A stretch of DNA of 12,725 nucleotides, taken from NCBI GenBank assembly GCA_050175615.1, contig JBFXIU010000091.1:1-12725 (forward strand), given 5' to 3'. Of the stretch, positions 1-6,170 are shown piece after piece. The position numbers and the translations under genes are program-made. The notes under the pieces were generated by a model that was not told the DNA's origin, did no database searches, and saw only the letters and a program-made list of their open reading frames with translations. The DNA comes from CAYXXZ01 sp050175615. Its GTDB lineage: Bacteria > Pseudomonadota > Gammaproteobacteria > Pseudomonadales > Porticoccaceae. The first letter of the stretch is position 1, and each line of letters begins with the position of its first letter.

Positions 1-166
1 AATGGCGAAAAACCACAGCCTCCATGAATTCTGGGAAGAGGCTCACGAATTTGGCGCCAATCTGCTTGTTATTGGAGTAGGTCTCCACGTTTTCGGCGCT
101 ATCAAACATCAGCTTATCGATCGCGACAATACCATTACCAAAATGCTCAAAGCGAGCAACCGCTGA
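1..166 (+). CDS. Cytochrome b561 family protein, C-terminal end (partial)
   Basis: This is the 3' end of a gene that enters from outside the window. The frame is open from base 2, and 54 codons are visible before a TGA at 164-166. The visible residues include HEFGANLL, then a hydrophobic stretch, then GLHVFGAIKHQLIDRDNT. This matches the last transmembrane helix and C-terminus of bacterial diheme cytochrome b561 (YceJ/CybB type), where the His in the LH...AxKH segment helps bind heme b. These inner-membrane proteins move electrons between quinol and other acceptors. The ATG at base 2 is probably internal, because the family is normally about 170-190 residues. The gene is followed by a strong intrinsic terminator. 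Family assignment rests on this short tail only. Confidence 0.75.
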   Translation, partial: MAKNHSLHEFWEEAHEFGANLLVIGVGLHVFGAIKHQLIDRDNTITKMLKASNR

Positions 167-212
167 TCTCGGCAAGCTGTCAGCGCTTGTAGATATTGCA
201 TCTTGATGCTGG

Positions 213-238
213 CGGGGCTACATTGCAGCCCCGTTTTT
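213..238 (+). terminator. Intrinsic terminator after the cytochrome b561 gene
   Basis: A perfect 7-bp GC-rich stem (CGGGGCT at 213-219, AGCCCCG at 227-233) with a 7-base loop is followed at once by five T. It ends only 14 bases before the cmoB start codon, so it should end the upstream transcript or lie in the cmoB leader. Confidence 0.85.
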
Positions 239-252
239 AACCTATTCGTCCC

Positions 253-1230
253 ATGCCCGATTATCAGTCCCTCCTCCAGTGGATGTCCTCGACCCAGGGT
301 TTCGAAACCTGGTCAAAAACGTTGCCAGAGCAATTGCAACAAGGCCTCAGCCGTGAACGCTGGGGGGATTTGCCCCAGTGGCAGCAGGTCATCGATGCCC
401 TGCCGAATCTCTCCCCGTCATCAACAGATTTTGCCACCACTGTGCGGATTGGAGAACACCGCGACTGTGACGACGATATCCGCAATGCCCTCAAAAACAC
501 ATTGATGGGACTGCACCCCTGGCGCAAAGGCCCCTGGCAGCTTTTTGGCCTGGACATAGACACCGAATGGCGTTCCGACTGGAAGTGGGATCGGCTTGCC
601 CCCCACTTGGATTCCCTTGCGGGACAGCGTATTCTCGACGTCGGCTGCGGCAATGGCTATCACTGCATGCGCCTGTATGGCTGCGCCGACGGCCACAGCC
701 CGGAGCGCGTCATTGGTATAGATCCGTCGGCCAAATTCGTCTACCAATTTCAGGTTTTCAAGCACTACTGCCCGGAAATCCCCGTGGACGTTCTTCCCCT
801 CGGCATCGAACAGCTGCCTGCGAATCTCCGCAGTTTTGACACTGTGCTTTCCATGGGTGTGATTTATCACCGCAAAGATCCCCGCGCCCATATTCAGGAA
901 CTCTGCGATTGCTTGAAACCTGGCGGGCGCTTGATACTGGAAACCCTTGTTGTCGATTCGAAGGATTCCCTGATTCCGCAAGGACGTTACGCAAAAATGC
1001 GCAACGTTTGGTGTGTGCCCAGTATCCATCAGGTTCTTGAGTGGATGACCGAACTCAAACTCAAGCACCCGCGTATGGTCGATTGTGGTATCACTACAAT
1101 CGAGGAACAGCGCAGAACCCCCTGGATGCGCTTTGAATCCTTGCCAGACTTTCTCGACCCAGAAAACCAGGAGTTAACCGTTGAAGGTTATCCAGCGCCT
1201 CGGCGAGCCCTATTTACCGCCTCCGTGTAG
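253..1230 (+). CDS. cmoB: tRNA U34 carboxymethyltransferase CmoB
   Basis: CmoB transfers the carboxymethyl group of carboxy-S-adenosylmethionine (made by CmoA) to 5-hydroxyuridine at tRNA position 34, giving cmo5U, which lets several tRNAs read extra codon endings. The product is 325 aa, close to the E. coli enzyme (323). The Rossmann motif ILDVGCGNG spans residues 127-135. The residues known to bind the Cx-SAM carboxylate in E. coli (Lys91, Tyr200, Arg315) have likely counterparts in Lys92 (RKGPW), Tyr205 (MGVIYHR) and Arg318 (EGYPAPRRA). The start at 253 fits the family length. It has no clear Shine-Dalgarno sequence, and an in-frame TAA at 238-240 rules out a long N-terminal extension. cmoA, often adjacent in gammaproteobacteria, is not the immediate upstream neighbour here. 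Confidence 0.96.
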   Translation: MPDYQSLLQWMSSTQGFETWSKTLPEQLQQGLSRERWGDLPQWQQVIDALPNLSPSSTDFATTVRIGEHRDCDDDIRNALKNTLMGLHPWRKGPWQLFGLDIDTEWRSDWKWDRLAPHLDSLAGQRILDVGCGNGYHCMRLYGCADGHSPERVIGIDPSAKFVYQFQVFKHYCPEIPVDVLPLGIEQLPANLRSFDTVLSMGVIYHRKDPRAHIQELCDCLKPGGRLILETLVVDSKDSLIPQGRYAKMRNVWCVPSIHQVLEWMTELKLKHPRMVDCGITTIEEQRRTPWMRFESLPDFLDPENQELTVEGYPAPRRALFTASV

Positions 1231-1284
1231 TCAATCCTGGGGCAATGCCCTGCTTGTTTCTTGACCAACAAGGTGGTGAAAATA

Positions 1285-1341
1285 ATGGCAGCGCGACTTA
1301 AAAGTGCAAAAAAGCCCATATATTCCCATTACAACTATTGA
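1285..1341 (+). CDS. Possible 18-residue small ORF
   Basis: An ATG at 1285 is preceded by a good ribosome binding site (AAGGTGG at 1270-1276, 8-base spacer) and opens 18 codons ending in TGA at 1339-1341. The predicted peptide is basic and aromatic (MAARLKSAKKPIYSHYNY). The stop codon lies inside the -35 element of the tRNA-Arg promoter. No known family is recognised, and so short a frame can occur by chance. The ribosome binding site is the only positive evidence. Confidence 0.2.
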   Translation: MAARLKSAKKPIYSHYNY

Positions 1342-1366
1342 CGAAAAGCCGGGCTGTCTCTATAGT
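1338..1366 (+). promoter_or_regulatory. Sigma70 promoter of tRNA-Arg
   Basis: TTGACG (-35, 1338-1343) and TATAGT (-10, 1361-1366) are separated by exactly 17 bases. The sequence after the -10 box (ACGCGCCC) is GC-rich, as in the discriminators of stable-RNA promoters under stringent control. Transcription should begin near 1373, giving a short 5' leader that RNase P would remove. Confidence 0.85.
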
Positions 1367-1392
1367 ACGCGCCCTCAAGACCAGTCTTTCAC

Positions 1393-1469
1393 GCACTCGT
1401 AGCTCAGCTGGATAGAGTACTCGGCTACGAACCGAGCGGTCGGAGGTTCGAATCCTCCCGAGTGCGCCA
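1393..1469 (+). tRNA. tRNA-Arg (anticodon ACG)
   Basis: The 77-base cloverleaf has acceptor stem GCACTCG/CGAGTGC, discriminator G at 1466 and an encoded CCA at 1467-1469. The D arm contains AGCTCAGCTGGATAGAG. The anticodon stem CTCGG/CCGAG encloses the loop CTACGAA with anticodon ACG at 1427-1429, and the T arm contains GGTTCGAATCC. The core is almost identical to E. coli tRNA-Arg(ACG). A34 is normally deaminated to inosine by TadA, so this tRNA reads CGU, CGC and CGA. It is not a CmoB substrate. The gene has its own promoter and terminator. Confidence 0.98.
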
Positions 1470-1475
1470 AAAAAG

Positions 1476-1504
1476 AAAAACCTGCCCACAAGGCGGGTTT
1501 TTTT
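1476..1504 (+). terminator. Intrinsic terminator of the tRNA-Arg unit
   Basis: AAAAACCTGCC pairs with GGCGGGTTTTT around a 5-base loop (CACAA, 1487-1491) with one G-T pair, and the transcript ends in a run of seven T (1498-1504). It starts seven bases after the tRNA CCA end. The flanking A and T tracts could make it work in both directions. Confidence 0.9.
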
Positions 1505-1576
1505 ATGCTTGTCCATCGACAAAGCTCCATCTGCTGATTTTGCTAAAACCAGCAAGTCATACCGGAATACCTCCAT

Positions 1577-1637
1577 AATTCAGCAATGAAAATGCCCACG
1601 ACGTTCCTGAATTCAGATAGAATCTCAACTCTGAATT
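1577..1637. repeat. CTGAATT repeat cluster upstream of the prc promoter
   Basis: The heptamer CTGAATT or its complement AATTCAG occurs at 1577-1583 (reverse), 1607-1613 and 1610-1616 (together the 10-bp palindrome CTGAATTCAG), and 1631-1637 (forward). The cluster sits just upstream of the candidate -10 box at 1684. It could be an operator array or a chance feature of AT-rich DNA. Confidence 0.35.
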
Positions 1638-1660
1638 GCTTGGCGCACAAAACAAAACTA

Positions 1661-1689
1661 TTATTTCAAAACTACAAGAACCCTATAAT
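1661..1689 (+). promoter_or_regulatory. Probable prc promoter
   Basis: A perfect TATAAT lies at 1684-1689. At 17-base spacing the -35 position reads TTATTT (1661-1666), a weak match. A strong -10 box with a poor -35 box suggests either moderate activity or help from an activator. Transcription would begin near 1696. Confidence 0.5.
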
Positions 1690-1838
1690 GGCCAGCTAAG
1701 TGACTATTTTTTCCCTCATTTACGGATTGGAAGCACCAGGGGAAGAGGCGTTTTTATCAACCTGACCACGAAACTTGCGAATATTTCCACTAAATGATGT
1801 CTAATTTTCCATGCCAACCTAACCCTTTCAAAGCCCAA

Positions 1839-1844
1839 GCAGGA
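1839..1844 (+). promoter_or_regulatory. Ribosome binding site that sets the prc start
   Basis: GCAGGA lies six bases before ATG 1851. No comparable site precedes the in-frame ATG codons at 1794 and 1797. The codons after 1851 also encode a clean signal peptide, so 1851 is preferred. Confidence 0.7.
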
Positions 1845-1850
1845 CTATTG

Positions 1851-3956
1851 ATGTTAGCCAACCGTTATCTCGCTTTATTGTTGATTGTCTTTTGCTCGCT
1901 GGCTTTTGCCAAAACCGAGTCCCTGGAATTCACTCCATCCCAAGTACAAACAACCCTGGAAATGCTGGAAAAGCTTGGTAACAAGCACTACGCAAAAAAA
2001 GCATTGAATGACGAGGTCTCTAGGGAATTACTCGACAACTACCTGGAGAGTCTAGATCCGGCAAAAATCTATTTTCTTGCTTCAGATGTCGAAAAATTTA
2101 AAAAGTGGCAATTCAGTCTTGACGACAGCCTCAAGCAGGGCGATTTAACCCCAGGCTTTGAAATCTACAATCTGTATTTGAAGCGGGTCACTGACAGGCT
2201 TAACCACAGTATTGCCCTCCTCGAAAACACCGCCAGCTTTGACTTTACCATTGACGAAACCATTGACTATAACGATGAAACAGCGGCTTGGGCAGAAACA
2301 ACGGCGGAACTGGACGAAATCTGGCGCAAAAGAATCAAGGATAGTTATCTGCGCCTTATGCTGGCCGAAAAAGAAGAAAGCGAAATTCCCGCCCTGCTTA
2401 TAAAACGCTACAAGAACACTCTAAAGCGTATTGAACAGTCCGACGCCGAAGACGCTCATCAGGTCTACATGAATGCCTTGACGTCTATTTACGATCCCCA
2501 TACGAGCTATTTTTCTCCGCGCCAATTGGAAAACTTTAACATCAGCATGTCTTTGAAGCTTGAAGGCATTGGCGCTGTTCTCCAGTCCGATGACGAAACC
2601 ACCTCGGTTGTCAGAATCATACCGGGGGGGCCTGCGGCTCAGCAGGGCATTCTTGCGCCGGAGGATAAAATTATCGGCGTTGGCCAGGGCGATGACCCCA
2701 TTGAAGATGTGGTCGGCTGGCGGCTAGACGATGTCGTTGATCTTATTCGCGGCGCCAAAGGAACCCTAGTTCGTCTGGAAATCATTCCTGCAAAAGGTGA
2801 AAGTGCGGGGATCAATAAGGTGATTTCCATTGTTCGTGACGAGGTCAAGCTCGAAGAACAGGCCGCCAAAAGCCGCATTCTCGAATTGGAAAATGACGGC
2901 AAGCCCTACAGGGTTGGCGTTATCGATCTACCCGCTTTCTATATTGACTTTGACGCATTCAACAAGCGCGACCCAAACTATAAAAGCACCACCAGGGATG
3001 TTGCCAAGCTTCTCAAGGAACTCAAAAAAGAAAACGTTGACGGCATCGTTCTCGATCTGCGCAATAACGGCGGCGGTTCCCTCTATGAAGTGACGACAAT
3101 GACGGACTTGTTTATCGGCCCCGGGCCCGTCGTACAAATCCGTAAGGACGATCAGATATCCAGAGGCTACAGATCCCGCAAACCGCCGCTCTATGATGGC
3201 CCCCTTGTGGTTCTGATCAACCGTCTCAGTGCCTCGGCATCGGAGATTTTTGCCGGCGCCATTCAGGATTATGGCCGAGGCCTGGTGGTTGGCACTCAAA
3301 GCTACGGCAAGGGCACCGTCCAGGCTTTGGTTCCCCTGCACGAAGGCCAGGTAAAGCTCACAGAGTCAAAATTCTACAGAGTCTCCGGCGACAGCACCCA
3401 GCACCGGGGGGTTGTTCCAGACATCAACTTCCCTTCTCTGTACAGCCTCGACGAAATTGGTGAAAGCAGCAAAGATCACGCTCTGCCCTGGGATCAAATT
3501 CACGGCATTCCCATAGCCAAACACGGCAACTTTGCCGATGATCTTGACACGCTGACCAGGGAACACAGCTCCCGTGTCCAGACAGATGCCGACTATTCAT
3601 ACCTTGTCAAGGAGCTGGAACTCAACCAGGCGCGAAGAGACAACCTGCTGGTATCGCTGAACCTTCAGCAGCGAAAGCAGGAGCAGGACGAATACCAGGT
3701 CGCTCTATTTGAACTGGAGAATGCCCGCAGGATTGCCAAAGGTGAGTCGCCATTTGCTTCCATGGATGACTGGAAAAAGCAGGATGTCGGCAGCGCAGCG
3801 GGTGAAGATGGAGGCGATGATGAACCAGCCGACAATTCAAGCGAGCAGGCTGAAATTCCGCTGGAAGATGACCCCTTTCTAAAAGAGGCAGGAATGATCC
3901 TCGTCGATAGTATCCAGCTGAATTCCAGCCAGACAATGCAGGTGGTTGAGCAGTAA
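1851..3956 (+). CDS. prc: Periplasmic tail-specific (C-terminal processing) protease Prc/Tsp
   Basis: Prc is a serine/lysine-dyad protease (family S41) of the periplasm. It degrades or trims proteins with unstructured nonpolar C-termini and, in E. coli, works with NlpI to control the peptidoglycan hydrolase MepS. With the start at 1851 the product is 701 aa. Residues 1-20 form a signal peptide ending LAFA before Lys21. A helical N-terminal domain runs to about residue 230, a PDZ domain covers about 235-315, and the S41 domain follows. The catalytic set is present: Ser462 in LSASASE, Asp473 and Lys487 in SYGKGTVQ, at the E. coli Ser-Asp-Lys spacing (+11, +25). The oxyanion motif NNGGGS is near 405-410. 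The C-terminal extension includes a Gly/Asp-rich acidic linker. xthA follows after 5 bases. A start at 1794 would add 19 residues before the signal peptide. Confidence 0.95.
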   Translation: MLANRYLALLLIVFCSLAFAKTESLEFTPSQVQTTLEMLEKLGNKHYAKKALNDEVSRELLDNYLESLDPAKIYFLASDVEKFKKWQFSLDDSLKQGDLTPGFEIYNLYLKRVTDRLNHSIALLENTASFDFTIDETIDYNDETAAWAETTAELDEIWRKRIKDSYLRLMLAEKEESEIPALLIKRYKNTLKRIEQSDAEDAHQVYMNALTSIYDPHTSYFSPRQLENFNISMSLKLEGIGAVLQSDDETTSVVRIIPGGPAAQQGILAPEDKIIGVGQGDDPIEDVVGWRLDDVVDLIRGAKGTLVRLEIIPAKGESAGINKVISIVRDEVKLEEQAAKSRILELENDGKPYRVGVIDLPAFYIDFDAFNKRDPNYKSTTRDVAKLLKELKKENVDGIVLDLRNNGGGSLYEVTTMTDLFIGPGPVVQIRKDDQISRGYRSRKPPLYDGPLVVLINRLSASASEIFAGAIQDYGRGLVVGTQSYGKGTVQALVPLHEGQVKLTESKFYRVSGDSTQHRGVVPDINFPSLYSLDEIGESSKDHALPWDQIHGIPIAKHGNFADDLDTLTREHSSRVQTDADYSYLVKELELNQARRDNLLVSLNLQQRKQEQDEYQVALFELENARRIAKGESPFASMDDWKKQDVGSAAGEDGGDDEPADNSSEQAEIPLEDDPFLKEAGMILVDSIQLNSSQTMQVVEQ

Positions 3957-3961
3957 AAATC

Positions 3962-4777
3962 ATGAAGATAATGTCCTTTAACGTCAATGGCATTCGCGCG
4001 CGTCTCCATCAGCTTCAAGCTGTTATTGACAAGCATCAGCCGGATGTTATCGGTTTGCAGGAGACAAAAGTCGAAGACGGCCTTTTTCCTCTGGCATTTG
4101 TTCAGGAGCTGGGCTATAACGCCGTTTTTCACGGCCAGAAAGGCCATTATGGCGTTGCCCTGCTTTACAAAGGCACCCTGCTGGCCAGCGGCAAAGGTTT
4201 TCCCGACGATGGCGACGAAGCCCAGTGCCGTCTTGTGTCTGTTACACTGGCCACAAGCACAGAACCTGTGACCATCTACAACGGCTATTTTCCGCAGGGA
4301 GAAAATTGCAGTCATCCGACAAAATTTGTCAACAAAGCCGGGTTCTATCAGAATTTGACCCAGTTACTCCACAAGCAACATCAGCCGAGTGAAAACCTTA
4401 TCGTCCTCGGCGATATGAATGTGGCTCCCCTCGACAAGGACATCGGCATTGGCGAGGATAACCGCAAGCGCTGGCTGAGAACAGGCAAGTGCTGCTTTCT
4501 GCCAGAAGAAAGACAGTGGTTACAAGAGCTTAGTCATTGGGGGTTGTCAGACAGTTACGAGCACCAGCATCCGCAAGACGGCACCCAGCGCTATTCCTGG
4601 TTCGATTACCGCAGCGGTGGTTTCACCGACAGTCCGCGCAGAGGCCTGCGGATCGACCTTATTCTGGCAACCGCATCGGTCATCAGTCGCCAGAGAGCCT
4701 GCGAAATCGACCAGGAAGTTCGCGCCATGGACAAACCCTCAGACCATTGCCCGGTGTGGCTCGAGGCCGAATTTTAG
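3962..4777 (+). CDS. xthA: Exodeoxyribonuclease III (AP endonuclease)
   Basis: ExoIII is the main apurinic/apyrimidinic endonuclease of base-excision repair and a 3'-5' exonuclease and 3'-phosphatase on duplex DNA. The product is 271 aa (E. coli 268). The metal-binding and catalytic residues of the EEP fold are all present: Asn7, Glu34 (LQETK), Tyr109 (NGYFPQGE), Asp151 and Asn153 (LGDMNVAP), Asp232 (GLRIDLILA), and Asp261/His262 (KPSDHCPVW). The signature IGIGEDNRKRWLRTGKC is almost identical to E. coli and separates it from the other ExoIII-like subfamily (ExoA). The ATG is 5 bases after the prc stop with only a weak ribosome binding site (GGTGG, 16 bases away, inside prc). Co-transcription and translational coupling with prc are therefore likely, although the two functions are unrelated. 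Confidence 0.97.
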   Translation: MKIMSFNVNGIRARLHQLQAVIDKHQPDVIGLQETKVEDGLFPLAFVQELGYNAVFHGQKGHYGVALLYKGTLLASGKGFPDDGDEAQCRLVSVTLATSTEPVTIYNGYFPQGENCSHPTKFVNKAGFYQNLTQLLHKQHQPSENLIVLGDMNVAPLDKDIGIGEDNRKRWLRTGKCCFLPEERQWLQELSHWGLSDSYEHQHPQDGTQRYSWFDYRSGGFTDSPRRGLRIDLILATASVISRQRACEIDQEVRAMDKPSDHCPVWLEAEF

Positions 4778-4796
4778 CCAACACTGGCGGACAACC

Positions 4797-4824
4797 GTTG
4801 AAAATACTGTCAACCTTTTGTCAA
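4797..4824 (+). promoter_or_regulatory. Repeated TGTCAA elements upstream of the His-rich gene
   Basis: TGTCAA occurs at 4808-4813 and again at 4819-4824, 11 bases apart (about one helical turn). The first copy is also the right arm of a small inverted repeat, GTTGA (4797-4801) with TCAAC (4810-4814). The element lies 46-73 bases before the start of the His-rich gene, where a promoter or operator for the sigma-factor cluster would be expected. No good sigma70 promoter is visible in this gap. The role is inferred from position only. Confidence 0.3.
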
Positions 4825-4869
4825 TGGTCGCGTTATCTGTTTCTGTAACCATCAAAAAAAGGTGATGAA

Positions 4870-5223
4870 ATGGAAACCAGAACTCATACCAGCAAATACC
4901 TCGGCCTTGCTTTGGCATTTTTTCTGATGGGTCTTGCATCCCTGACGCTGGCAGATAACCGCCGGGAGCACTATCGGGATTACGGTAAAGGCTACGACCG
5001 CGGCCATCATGACAGGGATTATTACAGCTCCCGGCATTATGGTCACAGGGGTAAAAAGGTTATTATCAACAACTATGCACCCTATTATGGCCATCCCCGC
5101 CATATCAGACATCACCGCTACCACGGCGACCGCTATGTGATTCATCACCATGACCATAGTGATGCCTATAAGTGGATAGGCGGTATCTATATACTCAATG
5201 AAATTCTTCATCACAACCATTAA
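4870..5223 (+). CDS. Small exported His/Tyr-rich protein of unknown function
   Basis: This 117-aa protein belongs to no family recognised here. Residues 1-28 form a signal peptide (hydrophobic core LGLALAFFLMGLASLTLA) with likely cleavage before Asp29, so the mature part is about 89 aa. That part is very rich in His (17) and Tyr (13), with Arg, Asp and Gly. Histidines come in clusters: HH at 46-47, HIRHH at 78-82, HHHDH at 92-96 and HHNH at the C-terminus. There is no Cys. Such clusters commonly bind Zn, Ni or Cu, so a periplasmic metal-binding or sensing role is reasonable but unproven. The ribosome binding site AAGGTG (4859-4864) is 5 bases from the ATG. The sigma-factor gene follows 12 bases after the stop, so the two are probably co-transcribed. 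Confidence 0.75.
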   Translation: METRTHTSKYLGLALAFFLMGLASLTLADNRREHYRDYGKGYDRGHHDRDYYSSRHYGHRGKKVIINNYAPYYGHPRHIRHHRYHGDRYVIHHHDHSDAYKWIGGIYILNEILHHNH

Positions 5224-5235
5224 CGCAGGAATTAT

Positions 5236-5841
5236 GTGGAGTATCCAGTGTCTGCAATTGTGGAAATTTGTTTCGGGGGCGTTGCCAACTTGTCGGTAAA
5301 TGCTGAGCTCGACAGGTTTCTCGCCTCTGTGGAGCGCAGGGCTTTCCTGATCGCGAGGACAGCCCTCGGCGATCAGGACGACGCCCTGGACAGCGTTCAG
5401 GACGCCATGTTGTTGCTAGTTAAAAAATACGGTCACAAATCCGAAGACGAATGGCGGCTACTTTTTTTCAAAATTCTTCACAACCGCATTCGGGATGTCA
5501 TCCGCCGCCGCACCGTCAAGAACCGTTTCACCGGCTGGCTGCCTTCTTTTGCCTCGTCCCGTGACGCAGAGCAGGACGATCCCTTTCAGCATGTAGCCGA
5601 TACTGAATCGAACAATCCGGCGCTTGCGGTGGAGCGCCAACAAAGTATGGCTGCCCTCACACAAGCTGTTGAGGAGCTTCCCTATCGACAACAGCAGGCT
5701 TTTATGCTGCGCTGTTGGGAGGGTTTATCAACGCTGGAAACCGCATCTGTTATGGGGTGCTCTGAAGGCAGTGTGAAAACCCATTATTCAAGAGCGCTGC
5801 ATTCACTTCGGGAACAGTTAGAGGAGCATCGCAATGACTGA
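5236..5841 (+). CDS. ECF-type RNA polymerase sigma factor
   Basis: This is a 201-aa two-domain (sigma2-sigma4) extracytoplasmic-function sigma factor. Region 2 spans about residues 24-92 (ALDSVQDAMLLLVKKY, then WRLLFFKILHNRIRDVIRRR). An acidic linker follows, and region 4 covers about 137-194 with the helix-turn-helix LETASVMGCSEGSVKTHYSR. It resembles the sigma-factor family that is typically paired with a small membrane protein and a DUF3106 protein, and Pseudomonas SbrI is probably related. The chosen start is GTG 5236 with GCAGGA (5225-5230) five bases upstream. Residues 1-23 precede the conserved domain and look atypical, so a later start (GTG 5248, GTG 5260 or TTG 5290) is possible. Its stop overlaps the next gene by 8 bases. 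It presumably directs transcription of its own cluster and of unknown targets. Confidence 0.9.
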   Translation: MEYPVSAIVEICFGGVANLSVNAELDRFLASVERRAFLIARTALGDQDDALDSVQDAMLLLVKKYGHKSEDEWRLLFFKILHNRIRDVIRRRTVKNRFTGWLPSFASSRDAEQDDPFQHVADTESNNPALAVERQQSMAALTQAVEELPYRQQQAFMLRCWEGLSTLETASVMGCSEGSVKTHYSRALHSLREQLEEHRND

Positions 5842-6166
5842 CATTGAAACCATGACGGATTTTGAACGCAATCTTAGAGCACAGTTGATAGCCGCAGAAA
5901 GGCACCTGGATCCGGCTATTGAAAGGCAATTGCGCCAGAATCGAAAGAATGCCTGTGAGCGCGCGCCCCGATTGAGGCTGCCGCGTTTCCTGCTCCCTTT
6001 GACCGGCATGACGTTGGCGTCGTTATTTGCGTTGACACTTATCTTGGCTCCTGAAAAGTCCACGTTCCTCAATCAGCAAGACGTCATATTTCCCGATACG
6101 GTTCAATCCCAGGATCTGGATTTCTATTACTGGCTTGCCGAAACACAGAACGCCAAAGGAAGCTAG
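5834..6166 (+). CDS. Single-pass membrane protein, probable anti-sigma factor (DUF3619-like)
   Basis: The 110-aa product has a charged, helical N-terminal part (1-50, probably cytoplasmic), one transmembrane segment at about 53-72 (LLPLTGMTLASLFALTLILA) and a short periplasmic tail with the motif DLDFYYWLAE (94-103). This architecture, and its position just after an ECF sigma gene with an 8-base overlap, indicate an anti-sigma factor that holds the sigma factor at the membrane. It lacks the zinc HxxxCxxC motif of ZAS-type anti-sigma factors. The WL-containing tail recalls DUF3619 proteins found beside related sigma factors. The start ATG 5834 has GAGGAG (5821-5826) at 7 bases. An alternative start is the ATG at 5852. 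The function is inferred from context and topology. Confidence 0.7.
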   Translation: MTDIETMTDFERNLRAQLIAAERHLDPAIERQLRQNRKNACERAPRLRLPRFLLPLTGMTLASLFALTLILAPEKSTFLNQQDVIFPDTVQSQDLDFYYWLAETQNAKGS

Positions 6167-6170
6167 ACCA

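Larger units (their letters stand above)
1505..1850. other. Gene-free stretch between tRNA-Arg and prc
   Basis: No convincing coding region was found in these 346 bases. The region is AT-rich. It holds repeated CTGAATT elements (1577-1637), a perfect TATAAT at 1684-1689 and a leader of roughly 150 bases before the prc start at 1851. An in-frame extension of prc back to ATG 1794 is possible but lacks a ribosome binding site. Confidence 0.6.

Noticed and set aside
421..1068. Long minus-strand frame inside cmoB
   Set aside because: cmoB on the plus strand is certain from its motifs. The antisense frame has no recognised domain, ribosome binding site or independent context.
1242..1252. Small hairpin GGGC-AAT-GCCC after cmoB as a terminator
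   Set aside because: The stem is only 4 bp with a 3-base loop, and the following sequence is not a true T run.
1298..1576. 92-codon minus-strand frame covering the tRNA gene
   Set aside because: It is the antisense of tRNA-Arg and its terminator. The IRTSD/VLYPAEL-like peptide is a known kind of spurious protein produced by tRNA antisense translation.
3665..4315. 216-codon minus-strand frame across the prc/xthA junction
   Set aside because: It lies opposite the well-supported ends of two real genes and shows no family features.
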